NCBI RefSeq assembly: GCF_964204645.1
Contig: NC_134027.1
Location: 24,726,485-24,790,484 of the forward strand
Reading direction: 5' to 3'
DNA length: 64,000 nucleotides
Source: Tubulanus polymorphus
Taxonomy: Eukaryota; Nemertea; Palaeonemertea; Tubulaniformes; Tubulanidae
Below the pieces are notes generated by a model that saw only the letters and a list, made by a program, of their open reading frames with translations, did not search any database and had not been told where the DNA came from. A program made the translations under genes and the position numbers. Positions 1 through 10,914 of the stretch are shown here, piece by piece. The first letter of the stretch is position 1. Each line of letters begins with the position of its first letter.

Positions 1-934
1 AAGATCATGCGTCCATTTACCTATATATCACACCCTATCACTGCTGTAACTATTAATTGTTTTAGGGATAATATCTGGGAGATACATTTTATTCTTTTTT
101 AGAAAGAATGTTAAACAGCTATAAACGTGATTAGTTATCGATAGTAGAATTATTGTCATGTTTTCCCTGAAATATCGTATTAAATGAGCGAACTGATAAT
201 GTTTGAAAATCTCAGGCTAAGTTAGAAAAACTCTAGTTATCTTGTAAAACTCTAGTTATCTTGGAAAATAATTTTAAAGAAAGTGAAAATAAAGATTGAT
301 TAGCTAATCTCATGCTTTCCAGAGTAAATCTTTAGGTTTTATCTCTGATTTTAATGCTTTTATGTTGCACTGTTTTTTTTCAAATGCAGTTCACCCATTG
401 GTTAACGAAGAACTGATAATTCCTCGAATACGCAGCAAAGTTTGCAAAATTTCAGTTTTCTTGTAAAAATGATTTTAATGAAATGAAATAAGAGATTGAT
501 TATTTGAATGAATTTATGAATGGTTATTGAATGGTTATTATTTGAATGGTTTTATGTCCAGCTTTAAAATGTTTATATGCTGGAGATATGTTTTGCAGTT
601 TTTGTATAAACAGAAATCTTTCTTACATTGTCATTTGCAGTATAGTTGATATGATAGAATGCTTCATATTTCATGAAATAATCAAGTGTCACTTATGCCC
701 GGTGACATCATGAAATGTCAAATTAATAGTCTTAGACATTCAGACTAGTCCCAATTGTCGGTGTTTTATGGATCAAAGTTTACAAATCTTTGTGTAATTT
801 TGTTATTTTCCTATTGATGGAAGTTTGAATAAAGTGGAAATTTGAATAAAAACCTTGAAATACCTTGCATGATATGCGATATTAAAAGCTAGTAATTTTA
901 TTATTGAATAAGCTAAGTCATTATTATAAGGCTA

Positions 935-1095
935 AAAATGATACCTTGTTTTTCCTGATCGGCTGGGTCATTTCATTAATCAATGAAATTTGTAATCGGT
1001 TAATTTCTATCTGCCGGGTCTGTTATGGTTAGCTTGATCATGATTTTAAAGCAATACCTTGGTAGATAGGTGGCCGGCCGGGTCAAATTTCAAAG
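935..1095. repeat. Partial foldback element (family 'ataccttgtttctcc')
   Basis: The arm beginning ggctaaaaatgatacc and the internal ccggccgggtca and ctgttatggttagc blocks recur at 18363-18600, 46555-46905, 60766-60985 and, degraded, 62955-63115. This copy is rearranged and lacks a clean second terminus. Confidence 0.55.
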
Positions 1096-1507
1096 AGTAA
1101 AACTGTAAATCAGATAGATTCATTAAATCTTACGCTTTCCAGAGTATTTGGCCAGGTTTATCTCTATCTTTATTAGTGCGGGGAGCCAAGGACTCGAGAG
1201 TCATGGTTGTGATCCATAGACGTTTCTGTTTTAGAGTCTATGGTTGGACCACGGATGTATAAACTCTAGTTTATAGTTTATACGTCCATGGTTGGACTGT
1301 TTTTGAAATACAGTCCACGTGTTTGAGGAGCTTACGTTATAATTCCTCGAGCACAAACCTGGCATTTTGTATAATTGTTGTATGAGAATAAATATGATTG
1401 AAATTCTTTATCTGTTTAGCTACTCTGAACTTTGTTAGTTCACCAGTCAGTGGTTTTTTGTTATCTTGCAATCCAGCTCTTTTTACAACCCAATATTCCC
1501 ATCAACA

Positions 1508-1541
1508 TTCCGGACATGCTCGGAGACGAGCATGTCCGGAA
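1508..1541. repeat. Perfect 15-bp stem hairpin with GAGA loop
   Basis: TTCCGGACATGCTCG (1508-1522) is followed by GAGA and then its exact reverse complement (1527-1541). Weaker inverted complementarity extends outward (aatattc / gaatatt). No transcription signal is visible; probably the core of a foldback element. Confidence 0.7.
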
Positions 1542-2029
1542 AACATGATAATCGAATATTGGCAATACAGCTTACCACTTCAACCCGGACACACTAACAC
1601 TTGTTGACCGGTTAGAAGCGAGTGTTGAGCTGCCGAAGAGTAATTACGAAATTAGCAATCTTTTTGATTGTCACTATTGCCATCAGGGGCGGATCCAGAC
1701 CGTATTGCCCAATACATTGTTTGTACGGTCTAAAATTTAAGTGCCCTTCGGCAATATTTTGTGACGGCATATATATTTCACCACCCGCTAATTTCAAATT
1801 TCCACTGATGATCGGTTTGATTTTTATATACAGAATCAGAGTCCTGAATAGTTAACTTTGCCTTTAAAAGTGGCACCCAGTATCCTTCTTTTGGTGTTAA
1901 CATTACATGATTAATTACATGAGATTTGTGTTTCTCTTGTAAAAATCATTGTTTTTATTTTCTTCATGCTTTCGGTTAATGTAGCCGATGACCTCTGATC
2001 GTCTCTAAGGTTCGAACCCAGTAATTACT

Positions 2030-2480
2030 GATACTGGTTCAGAGGGGTCCTGATGCTGAATAGAGGATGTACGGGTTTGTACCGGGTTCAAACCCATGAG
2101 TGGTCCAAGTTGTCCTGATGCTGAATAAAGGATGCACGGGGATGTCCTGACCGTACGGTGCTGCCGCTATGCTCATCGTTAGCGGGGTTTTCATACACTA
2201 ACTTAAGTCAACTCTGGCAATCGATGTGCTGTCCAGTTATACTCCGTGACCTTAGCTTGCCAGAGTTGACAAACGTTAGTGTATAAAAATCCCGCTAACG
2301 ATGAGCATAGAGGCAGCACCGTACGGTACTCAGTTGATATCTTAACAAAAGCGTAATTACTGATAACTGATTCGGAGTGGTTCTGATGCTGAATAGAGGA
2401 TGTACAGGGGTATCCCGGGTTCAAACCCATCAATTGCTGTGATTCAGAGTGGTCCTGATGGATAAAGGATGAACAGGGGT
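2030..2480. repeat. Direct repeats with embedded foldback element
   Basis: The phrase gtcctgatgctgaatagagg plus a gggttcaaaccca block (resembling a tRNA B box) recurs at about 2048-2097, 2110-2140 and 2380-2430. Between them lies a foldback at about 2150-2327 whose arms of roughly 70 bp (accgtacggtgctgcc... and ...ggcagcaccgtacggt) are near-perfect inverted copies. Confidence 0.6.
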
Positions 2481-2826
2481 GTCCATGTACAGAACAGGAT
2501 GTATTCTCACAGAATTTCAGATATCAATTTTCATTCTGCCACAACACTCATACCAGCATAGTAATCCTAAGAATCAGTATTGAACGTGCACGCCAAGGGG
2601 AAAAGATTTTTCCTTGTGGAAAAAAAAACGTTTTCGGTGAGTTTTGTTATACCGTTGATCATTTCATTTTTGTGGGCAGCAAAACGTTTTGTGATAAAAA
2701 CGTGCGTTCTGTTTTGATGAAACAGAACATCTGTGTGTTGGCCTGGTAAAGGTGTAAACCATATCCTAATGGTTTTAATTTCCTGTTTCATTTCGTTTTA
2801 TATATCATATTTCTGATTTTGATGCG

Positions 2827-3425
2827 GTAGTTGTGCTAGTCATGTTGTTATCAAACATCTCAGTCTGTACGCAGCATCTCTCTGATTATTCTGCTGCTAA
2901 ATTTTGAATGAATTCTTTATGTGAATCGGGCATCAATTCAATTTAGACTCATAATCTTCTTGTTCCATTTTCTGAATCGCACTAAACTATGCTATACTCA
3001 TTATCCATTGTATCAACTAGAAAAACATCGTTCTTCGTGAAATCAGCAATTCTACACAATATTGCATGACGTAAATATCCGAACGTCTGCCAACACTCTC
3101 TCTTCTGTAGTAAACCTAATTCAGCATCAGGGGCCGGTTGCATAGTTATGGCTTAGACTTAAGACCAGTCTAAGACCAACTTAGTTCTATAGCTAATCTA
3201 ACAGCTTAAGACCAGTCTTTAGATTTAAGGTCACTTTTGGACTTAAGTCACGTCTGTGCAACTGGGCCCAGTATTTCAGAGTTTCGGTAGAGTTTGAAGC
3301 AATATCTGTTATATATAAATGTTCTGTTTTATAGTAGGATGCGATTCGAGTTATTTCTTCTCATAGCGAATATTTCTGCCTCAGCATTACGATTCCTCGA
3401 CTTTCTGTTTTGTATTGTATCATAT
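2827..3425. repeat. Duplicated segment, copy A (pairs with 7520-7995)
   Basis: From gtagttgtgctag onward this closely matches 7520-7995, including catgttgttatcaaacatct, tcgcactaaactatgctata and the end gcattacgatt. In copy B the start lies at the 5' end of the GPCR at 6470-7560, so this copy carries only that gene's start-codon region and upstream DNA. Copy A carries a foldback element (3133-3269) that copy B lacks. Confidence 0.75.
3133..3269. mobile_element. Foldback MITE, 'gttgca / taagactggtctta' family
   Basis: The ends are inverted repeats (gggccggttgcatag and ctgtgcaactgggcc), with the internal motif taagaccagtctaag. The duplicated segment at 7.5-8.0 kb has no element at the same point, giving an apparent empty site (aatcagtatttcag). 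A second copy lies at 63352-63484 in the opposite orientation. Confidence 0.7.
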
Positions 3426-4307
3426 CACAACAAGACCATCCAAAATTACTTTCGACACGAACAGTCACAATAGGAGTTAACTATAATTGACCTGTATCAG
3501 ATTCGAACCAAAAACGGTGGTTTCTTGATTGTCGGAGTACACAATAATGACTCACATTGTCGGACAAGCTATTCGAAATCCGAAATAGAATCTGTGTTGC
3601 CAATTTGAATCTTTTATTTAACCTCACCGAATTTCCTGAATCCACACAAGATCGAACAAACCATACTTAAAATAAGATTAGATAAATGAATCTTTATTGT
3701 CAATCATAGGTCATCGTTAAAATCAATATTGACTGAAATTGATCCAAGAGTTAATTTTCTTGATTTAATGTCCTACAAGTCTTCAGTTATCCAAAGGGTT
3801 CAACTTCGCGAATTCGGATGAATTGCTGAATTAGACTGGCTACCGGTCTAGAATATATAAATGGGACAGGCAACCAGTCTATTGCTGAATGATAATAATG
3901 TCTTGTCAATGACTGTTTAATAAGAAATAAAACTCTGATGATAATTACAATACTGTTGTTAGATAAAATATCATTCTCGATGCCATAAAAACCGTTACAA
4001 ATAATGTTTATATACATTGATACCTAGCATGCGTTTGGTCCTTTTTGGATGTGCACTATGCATCAATATTTGCGTTTCAAAATAACAATCACAATCGTGA
4101 TTTGAGCCCTTAATTTTTAATCAAATATATTCTTTAACTCTTATTCTAGATAAGTTTTAATGATTATCTTGAGAGGATGTGCACTACATCATCAATCTAT
4201 CGGGGCTAGACTGGTTGGCGGTCAAATCGATTCGATTACCAGGTATCGATATATTCAAATCCACAATACACTACACTACAATACACTTTATACATGCATT
4301 ATAATAA

Positions 4308-4313
4308 TTTATT
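4308..4313 (-). promoter_or_regulatory. Poly(A) signal of the P450 gene
   Basis: AATAAA on the minus strand (tttatt on plus), about 150 bp past the P450 stop codon. Confidence 0.55.
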
Positions 4314-4462
4314 CATTGACGACAACATTAAGCGCGACATTTGAGGCGTCAATCCACCTTGTGTAGTTTCCTTGCTATTTCTATCGTACAGGGATTTTAT
4401 ATGATCTTTACCACGCGCGAACTCAAGAGTGTTTCATTAAAGAAAGAGTCAGTCGATCAATA

Positions 4463-5971
4463 TTATTTTCTGTGTTTAGCGATGATATCGAATATCTGTG
4501 GACAGTCGGTCAGACCGTGTATCGGAGTCATGTCATACTCGACATCTGGAACCGGTAAAATCTCAAACTTCTGAAGAATCGACGCTAAAAATACGAACAG
4601 TTCAAACTTCGCCAGATTTTCACCCGGGCATTTCCTGGGCCCGGCGCTGAACGGCAGAATCAAATTCCGCTTACTACGATCGATTTGTCCGTCTGCTGTG
4701 AGAAATCGTTCAGGGCGGAAAACGTGCGGATCTTCCCAAACATTCTCATCCTGAGCGAGTGAGTAGAGGTTCAGTAAGACGACCGTTCCTTCGGGAACGT
4801 CGAATCCACCGATTTTGGAATCTCTGACGGCTGCGTGTGGCAGAGCCAGCGTCCCCGGGGTTCGTATACGCATCACTTCAGTAATCGTAGCTTCTAAAAA
4901 CGGTAATTTCGATTTATCGGAAATTCGCGGTAATCGCGAATCGCCGACAATATCGGATATTTCGTCGTAGATTTTCTGCTGCACATCCGGGTGTTTTATC
5001 ATGTAGAGCATCGTCCAGAGACTTACCGTGGAAGTCGTCTCGAAACCAGCCGTCAAAAACTCATAACACGTATAACCGAGTCTGGTCTTATCTATACCGC
5101 TTAACTTATCGTAATCCAACGCTAGGTAGCTATCCAGAATATCTCGAGTATGATTGGCCGAGAATGTCTCTTCGTGATTGGCTAGGATCTCTTTGCTGAT
5201 TTCGTCCGCGAACGACATCGCTTCACGGATGGCGTTGGTTTTCCAAGGCATGAAATATCGTAACCACGGCATCACGTCGACGGGATTCCCCGCGCTGGCG
5301 AACTCGAAGAATTCCCTCGCCCCGTCCATGATCCGATTGAAGACTTCGTCCCCGTTCAAATCGTGCCCGCGCCCGTAACACAGCTGATAGGTCACGCTAC
5401 CCGTCGTCATGATCATCAACGTCTTCGGGCTGAACGGGCGTTCGTCGTGCCGCGAAATAGCGTTAACCAATCTCTCGGCTTCGTCCGTTAACAAATCGTC
5501 GAAATCTTCGTCGTTTTCGTTGACGAATCGATGCAGAGATTTCACCGCGACGTTCTTCATCTGACGCCACGATTCGTCATATCGACCAACTGACAATCCA
5601 TCGTCGCGCAGCGTGAATAGATAAAACCTCGGTCGCCCGGCGAAATCGTCGCCACCGAGCCTGGCGTTAGTTACCTCGCGGATTGATTCATCACCGTTGA
5701 CGACAATCGTCGGGAAACTGCCCAGACGGATGCGGAAGACGTCTCCGTATTTCGCGCGCATTTTCATGAACGTGAGATGTGGGTTTTCCCCGAGCGCGAG
5801 TACGTGCCCGATGATCGGTAAGCCCCACGGCCCGGGCGGGAGATACCAGCGGAAATATTCGTTATAAGTCCACCAGAGAATGTACGAACCGAAGAACAAC
5901 AGGAATACATTGATAAACTGTAAATAATCCCAATCAGAGAATAACGACATAACAGCGACAGCGACAGACAT
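4463..5971 (-). CDS. Cytochrome P450, CYP2-clan-like, single exon
   Basis: Complete 502-aa microsomal P450 monooxygenase, expected to be ER-anchored and to use electrons from P450 reductase. An N-terminal hydrophobic anchor (about residues 17-34) is followed by the proline-rich hinge PPGPWG (45-50). The I-helix oxygen-activation motif AGFETT is at 308-313, ExxR (EVMR) at 365-368, the PERF region at 420-423 and the heme-binding loop FSAGPRKCPG at 441-450 with Cys448 as heme ligand. All key residues are present and the length is normal. There is no intron, which is unusual for animal CYP2-clan genes and suggests an old retrocopy or intron loss. Overall look is of the CYP1/CYP2/CYP17 group; substrate unknown. 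The start is the first in-frame ATG; a second ATG at codon 8 is possible. No gene lies close by on the same strand upstream except the GPCR relics. Confidence 0.93.
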   Translation of the reverse strand: MSVAVAVMSLFSDWDYLQFINVFLLFFGSYILWWTYNEYFRWYLPPGPWGLPIIGHVLALGENPHLTFMKMRAKYGDVFRIRLGSFPTIVVNGDESIREVTNARLGGDDFAGRPRFYLFTLRDDGLSVGRYDESWRQMKNVAVKSLHRFVNENDEDFDDLLTDEAERLVNAISRHDERPFSPKTLMIMTTGSVTYQLCYGRGHDLNGDEVFNRIMDGAREFFEFASAGNPVDVMPWLRYFMPWKTNAIREAMSFADEISKEILANHEETFSANHTRDILDSYLALDYDKLSGIDKTRLGYTCYEFLTAGFETTSTVSLWTMLYMIKHPDVQQKIYDEISDIVGDSRLPRISDKSKLPFLEATITEVMRIRTPGTLALPHAAVRDSKIGGFDVPEGTVVLLNLYSLAQDENVWEDPHVFRPERFLTADGQIDRSKRNLILPFSAGPRKCPGENLAKFELFVFLASILQKFEILPVPDVEYDMTPIHGLTDCPQIFDIIAKHRK

Positions 5972-6239
5972 TTTGTTATGTTATAAAACTCATTATCAAA
6001 CTATCACTTTAAAACTTCCTGCTCATTGACTCGTGACCTAGTTGTTCGAATACGGGTTTGATTGTGAATCCAAGGTCGAGTCGATGTTTTTTATTCATAG
6101 AAATCAATAACGGCCCCGGATGTTTAAACAAAAGCTTCTCTAAACCAATATATTCTACACAAGCAACACTATAGAACCTGGGCAGGGTGTTTAGAATATT
6201 TCTAAATATTCTGTTTTGTACAGTTTAGACACGTTTATA

Positions 6240-6345
6240 CTGTTTTAGACAAGTTTCACCTTTCCATTCGTTCCATTTGTACAGCACTGGATAATCAGTT
6301 TAGAATTCCAAAAACTGCTTTTCGAAATCTGTCATTTCGGTCAAT
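6240..6345 (-). pseudogene. Duplicated fragment of GPCR C-terminal end
   Basis: On the minus strand this encodes a copy of the receptor end: NDRFRKAVFGILN against NDKFRKAAFDILN in the gene at 6470-7560. The following DNA is also similar (gttttagacaag, gtacagcactg). About 230 bp separate the two copies, so this is a short local tandem duplication of the last coding segment with no upstream receptor sequence. It cannot make a receptor by itself. Confidence 0.7.
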
Positions 6346-6469
6346 TTTAGATTGAGCAAATTTGTTCTTTGAAAGATGTTGGCAATTAGTGAGTGCTTTA
6401 TAAAGGATGGCAAATTTGTTCTTTATTAATTGCGGATATTCTACATTTCTGCAAGTTTTAGACAAGCTT

Positions 6470-7560
6470 TTAATATTTTTCAACTTGCCCTCCATTTAAA
6501 TGGACAGCACTGAATAATGGGTTGAGAATGTCAAAAGCTGCTTTTCTGAATTTGTCATTTGCCACGCAATACACAATAAAATTAACTGACGAATCGGTGA
6601 TAGAAAATCCCAACGCTATCAGGTTTATAGTGTTCACATTTGGGATATATCCCATCCTCATGAAACGGTCGATAAAACCAAAACCTTCACATATAATAAA
6701 TAGCGTAACTACGGATACGACCATCCTTAAAACCCTCATTTCTCTTCTAGATGAATCGTCAGTGACACCGAGCTCTGAACGCCGAGCAACCCGACGGTAA
6801 AATGTCGCCAAAATAAGAATAACATTGATAACCACTAAAATGCAAATTGGTATCATAATAGTAAGATACACGAAAAGATAGATCCCAGAAATATCGAAAC
6901 GCCATCCATATTGGTTAAACCACTTTGGGTAGTGATAAAAGCTAACACCTATCGTTACATATGGCCAATGAGCAGGACAATTCAAAAATCCAAGACGATG
7001 TTCGGGTATGAATTGAATAAAATCACCACAAAAACTTAACATCGAAATAAACACCATCGCCCATAGTGATATTATCTTCTTCGGAAATCTACGAGATTTG
7101 ATTACGAACAATACGACGATTAACCGCTCTAGACTGAGCAGTACAGTGCACCAGTTACTCGTCATCTGAAACATGTAGAAAAACGGCAAAGTGAGATAAA
7201 AATCCAACCAAAATTCCATTCGTTCCAGCGAAACACAATGTCGCCCAAAACGGCGTAAACGTACGCAGTTCTCAGCGGATACAGAATGAATGTAGCGATC
7301 ATAAATAAAATATCGTTTATAGCGAAAATTTTGACGAGAAAATAAATATCGGATTTAAGCTGTTTCAGAACCATTAACGTGAATGCGTTTAATATCATAC
7401 CCAGCACAGACGCCGGTAGATACCAGCCTAAATACATAAATACACCGTATTTGTTGATCCATCTGATAGGTAAGGTTTGATATTTCTGACACTTGTTTAG
7501 TTTAAGCGTTGTCAATGTGGTAAGTAGTTGTGCTAGTAATGTTGTTATCAAACATCTCAT
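6470..7560 (-). pseudogene. Rhodopsin-class GPCR with a frameshift (pseudogene or sequence error)
   Basis: Two overlapping minus-strand frames together cover one seven-helix receptor of about 360 residues. The first (7560 down to about 7200, start ATG at 7560) holds the N-terminus, TM1 with the LGMILNAFTL Asn, and TM2 with the AINDILFM Asp. The second (about 7219 down to 6470) holds TM3 with ERL in place of DRY, TM4 with a Trp, TM5, TM6 and TM7 with the SVNFIVYC motif and cytoplasmic tail NDKFRKAAF. The frame changes around 7205-7225, in the loop between TM2 and TM3. It resembles the intact receptor at 15946-16935 (SVNFFLYC, ERW), so both belong to one divergent, probably lineage-expanded, peptide-receptor-like group. 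Either a young pseudogene or a one-base sequencing or assembly error; otherwise the frames are clean. Confidence 0.8.
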
Positions 7561-7995
7561 AAACTGTAAGCCGCAATTTCACTGATTATTCTATGCCGCT
7601 AAATTTTGAATAAATTCTTTCAGTGAAACCTTCAGTGAATCGGGCATCAATTTAATTTAGACTCATAATCTCCTTGTCTCCATTTTCTGAATCGCACTAA
7701 ACTATGCTATACTCATTAGCCATTGTATCAACTAGAAAAACGTCGTTCTTCATGAAATCAGCAATTTTACACAATATTGCATGGCGTAAATATCTGAACG
7801 TCTGCCAACACTCTCTCTTCTGTGTAGTAAACCTAATTGAATCAGTATTTCAGAGTTTCAGTTAAGTTTGAAGCAATATCTGCTATATATAAATGTACTG
7901 TATTACAGTATAGGATGTAATTCGAGTTAGTTCTTTTCGTCGCATACATTTGTACACCCCAGCATTACGATTGCACGACTTTCTGTTGTAAATCC
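7520..7995. repeat. Duplicated segment, copy B (pairs with 2827-3425)
   Basis: This covers the GPCR start region and upstream DNA. It matches copy A across roughly 450 bp with scattered differences and lacks the 137-bp foldback present in A. Confidence 0.75.
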
Positions 7996-8149
7996 CATCC
8001 TCGGCTAAAAATTTAGGTTCGATTCCTCGAGCTAAATTCTCTGTTCGTGAATTAGAAGCAATACAAGAATATTCTGAAATTGAAAATTAATCACTAACCA
8101 ATCAGTGGCAAGTGCAAAACAGTTGGATTATTTACTTATTACGCTATAT

Positions 8150-8155
8150 TTTATT
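8150..8155 (-). promoter_or_regulatory. Poly(A) signal of the 8.2-9.4 kb gene
   Basis: AATAAA on the minus strand, 77 bp past the stop codon. Confidence 0.55.
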
Positions 8156-8231
8156 TCTAACCGCAGAATTGTATCTGGAGCCTTGAAAAGGTCTATTCAT
8201 TTGTTTCAAACACTAGACAATTAGCGTTGTT

Positions 8232-9359
8232 CTAATCCATTGATAAATCCTCCGATATCGAATCAACAATTTTCTTCGTCTCCGATTCAACGAACGAACC
8301 GATATCACCGATTACGGGACGATTCGGTTTGGTTCGACGATCATCGCCACCACCATCACCACCGCCGGGTTTCTTCCAGTCGTCGGCGACGAACGGGGGC
8401 TGCGGAGGAACCGGTGGTATGAATCCGGGTAGTTGATACGGAGGCATGCCTTCGACGATCTGATTTCGAATTTGTTCGATCATTGCGTTGATCGAACGCT
8501 GTTGATATTGCGCCGCGGCGTCGCGGTAGTATCTCTCCCACTCATTGCCTCTAGGTTGATTTCCCCCTAGCCCCGATCTAGTCGGCATCGCGGGTGGCTT
8601 TGGGATTTGTAAAATTTCGTGTTGATGATGAGAGTCCCTGCCCGAATTTTCCGATTCGGGATTTCTTGGACGAGGCGTCAACGGGCCTCCAAAATCGAAT
8701 GAATATTGATAAGCCCACGAGTTACTCTTCCCCTCGACTCCATGGGCACCGGTAGTGACGGGTAGATTTGGAGGGATTAATGGTCCTCCGAAACTATTTT
8801 GAGTTGTCCAAGATTTTCCCTTGACCTCCCAATCTGTGGGTGGTTTTCCAAGAGGTTGTTTCTGCGGTGTCACGTCTCCCAGCTCGACCGGGGTTCCTAG
8901 ATTCTCCGATGCCGTCGGTTCTCGAGTCAGAGGTTCATCCGCGACTTGAGGTTCCGGACGATCGAGCGATTTACCGATCGTATCTCGATCTGTGCTCGCT
9001 AGATTCAGCAGTTCAGCGTCATCATCCGATTGGGCGAAACCGGGCGGATTTTCGATCACGAATTGCGACGAGTATTGAAAGTTGTCGGACCACGAGGCGC
9101 TTTTATCGATTTCTCCGGATGGAATAGATTCGCTAGGCGACGAAAGCGGCTTCGGAGGCTGCGGCGGCAATTCGAACGGCTCGAGGTCCGGTCCATCGTC
9201 CGTTTCCCCGGGTACATTTTTGCATAGGTAATACGATATAATTAATAGGGCAGCGATTAGAATCAGGATCACGGCACAATAACGTTTATTCGACATCACA
9301 CGAACATGAACTGGTGTCTGATGGCGAGAGTCTCTTTTTAACAGCGATTCCGCGTTCAT
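8232..9359 (-). CDS. Unrecognised single-pass membrane protein, proline-rich (375 aa)
   Basis: I do not recognise a family. A short basic N-terminus is followed by one hydrophobic helix (about 27-46, AVILILIAALLIISYYL) ending at Cys46, with no cleavable signal, so type II topology is likely. The rest is low-complexity: acidic and proline-rich (50-80, 300-325), a Gly/Asp run (332-340) and an amphipathic stretch (275-305). A short motif repeats three times: KSASWSDNFQYSS (86-98), KGKSWTTQNSFGGPL (180-194) and KSNSWAYQYSF then FGGPL (211-227). The ATG lies six bases after an AACACAG acceptor-like site, so a 5' UTR intron is likely. Together with the poly(A) signal 77 bp past the stop and codon use like neighbouring exons, this supports a real gene. 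Confidence 0.75.
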   Translation of the reverse strand: MNAESLLKRDSRHQTPVHVRVMSNKRYCAVILILIAALLIISYYLCKNVPGETDDGPDLEPFELPPQPPKPLSSPSESIPSGEIDKSASWSDNFQYSSQFVIENPPGFAQSDDDAELLNLASTDRDTIGKSLDRPEPQVADEPLTREPTASENLGTPVELGDVTPQKQPLGKPPTDWEVKGKSWTTQNSFGGPLIPPNLPVTTGAHGVEGKSNSWAYQYSFDFGGPLTPRPRNPESENSGRDSHHQHEILQIPKPPAMPTRSGLGGNQPRGNEWERYYRDAAAQYQQRSINAMIEQIRNQIVEGMPPYQLPGFIPPVPPQPPFVADDWKKPGGGDGGGDDRRTKPNRPVIGDIGSFVESETKKIVDSISEDLSMD

Positions 9360-10914
9360 ATTTTTCCTGTGTTAACAAAATGATGCATTTATCAATTTGA
9401 TTTTCGTTTTCGGACAAGGTGATAATGATTATGATAATAGTTGGGACATAATTATAATAATGATGATAATTCAGCCTAAAATTCGTATGAAATATAGGCT
9501 TTACAGCATATATAGAAAGGGAACAGAGGAAGCTGGTTTAAACCGTTGACGAAAAAATGTGTTTTGAGCTTAGACTTAAAACATCGATTGAAGTATTTGA
9601 TTGGACTAGGAAACATATTCCAGAATACTGGGGCAGAATAGACTAGATAAATGCGGGGATAACTAGAGTGTTCTCTGTTTTTTATTTTGATATTTTGAAT
9701 AATAAACTGTGTTTTTGAATTTGCAGGGTATAGGCTGGGCTTTAATCATATAATCTATTCTCCAAGTTTTTTTTTAAAGTATGGCTATTTCTACCAAATA
9801 TAGAAATATTATCAATATTTGAGTTTTGAAAAGTCTCACCCAGAAATCGATGTATGAATAGCGATGCCCCCAGAATTTCAACTTACACTATGAGGATGAT
9901 GCTTGTAGTTTAATTACCAGAGTGATTTTCTTTTCCTGCTGTATTCGTCGGACATTTGCGCAGTTCATAGACTGACTACACAAAGGTGTTGCGTATAGGT
10001 TTATCATACAAAGATCTGAACGCGCTTTGAGACAATAAAAAAACACAGGTATCAGCTGCCGACGACTTGATTGCGTGGTGTCCGGACATTAGCTACAGGT
10101 GTTGTTGAAATCTGCCCGAGGTATAGATGAGGTGCAGCCTATTGAAGTCTGGGCGAGAGAAAAAAGTCTAAATTTCATTCTATGCTATACGTGTCATGAA
10201 CTCCCCAGTCTCCAGGCCTATTTTGTATTTTCAGTCAAGAGACCTTGTCTACTAATAAATATGCTCCGTTGGAATTTTTACCGTTGTTGCCGTCGTTTTT
10301 TTTTCTTTGTCGTATGATACACATCTAAACAGTCGTTTCATCACCAATGGTTCCCAGTCGAAAGGTGTAGAAGTTTCTTTGCCTAAATACCAGCGGGCCC
10401 GGCCGCCGGGTTCGCCTCGACCGGACAGAATTTTGACTGGTTGTGTATATGACAGCCCGCAGCTTAAAACTGATTTCAAAAGAGTGTTTTTTATGTTCAT
10501 ACTGGATACCGCCGGGGAGAGACTGAAGTGTTAGTTATTGCATAGGTTTTGAGCCAGAGCATCCTCGCTTGCCAGGGGTCCGGTATCGCTCCCGAACACG
10601 CTTCCACCAACGGGGGAACGGTTTTAGAGTTCGAATCCCTTGATTATGACGGTTGAATACGGTGCCAGGTGGTCCGCCCGATCAACGGGCGTTTCGGTAA
10701 CTTTTTCATGCGATACTTAGTACGACTTATATATTTATTACAGCTTAAATAAACAAGTTTGTTGAAAAAAGTAAAATTCTACATTATTTCTTCTTCCGTT
10801 TACTGCCAGCATCAACATGTTGATGAATATTACAGTTTTCGGTTGTGCGCAGAGGAATAAATATAAGTATCAGGGAGAAATTTAAAAAGATATTTTAAAG
10901 CTTGCAAGGCTGCC
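9360..10914. other. Intergenic; probable transposable-element tail at about 9440-9800
   Basis: The stretch 9440-9800 has an AAT-type simple repeat beside text such as ccagaatactggggcagaat, reminiscent of degraded non-LTR element 3' ends. A block at 10630-10645 (gagttcgaatccc) resembles a tRNA B box. The open frames at 10252-10534 on both strands have no recognisable domain. I see no supported gene. Confidence 0.35.

Larger units (their letters stand above)
1..4307. other. Intergenic region without a recognisable gene
   Basis: AT-rich DNA with short chance reading frames only; none has conserved motifs or plausible splice structure. What can be seen are foldback elements and a duplicated segment, listed separately. 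The stretches 1-930, 1096-1500 and 3426-4300 show nothing beyond AT-rich sequence. Confidence 0.6.

Noticed and set aside
8240-9227. Plus-strand frames over the 8.2-9.4 kb gene
   Set aside because: Antisense shadows of the longer minus-strand frame, which has a membrane helix, start context and poly(A) signal.
10252-10534. Overlapping frames on both strands
   Set aside because: Neither has a recognisable motif or splice structure; could not decide strand.
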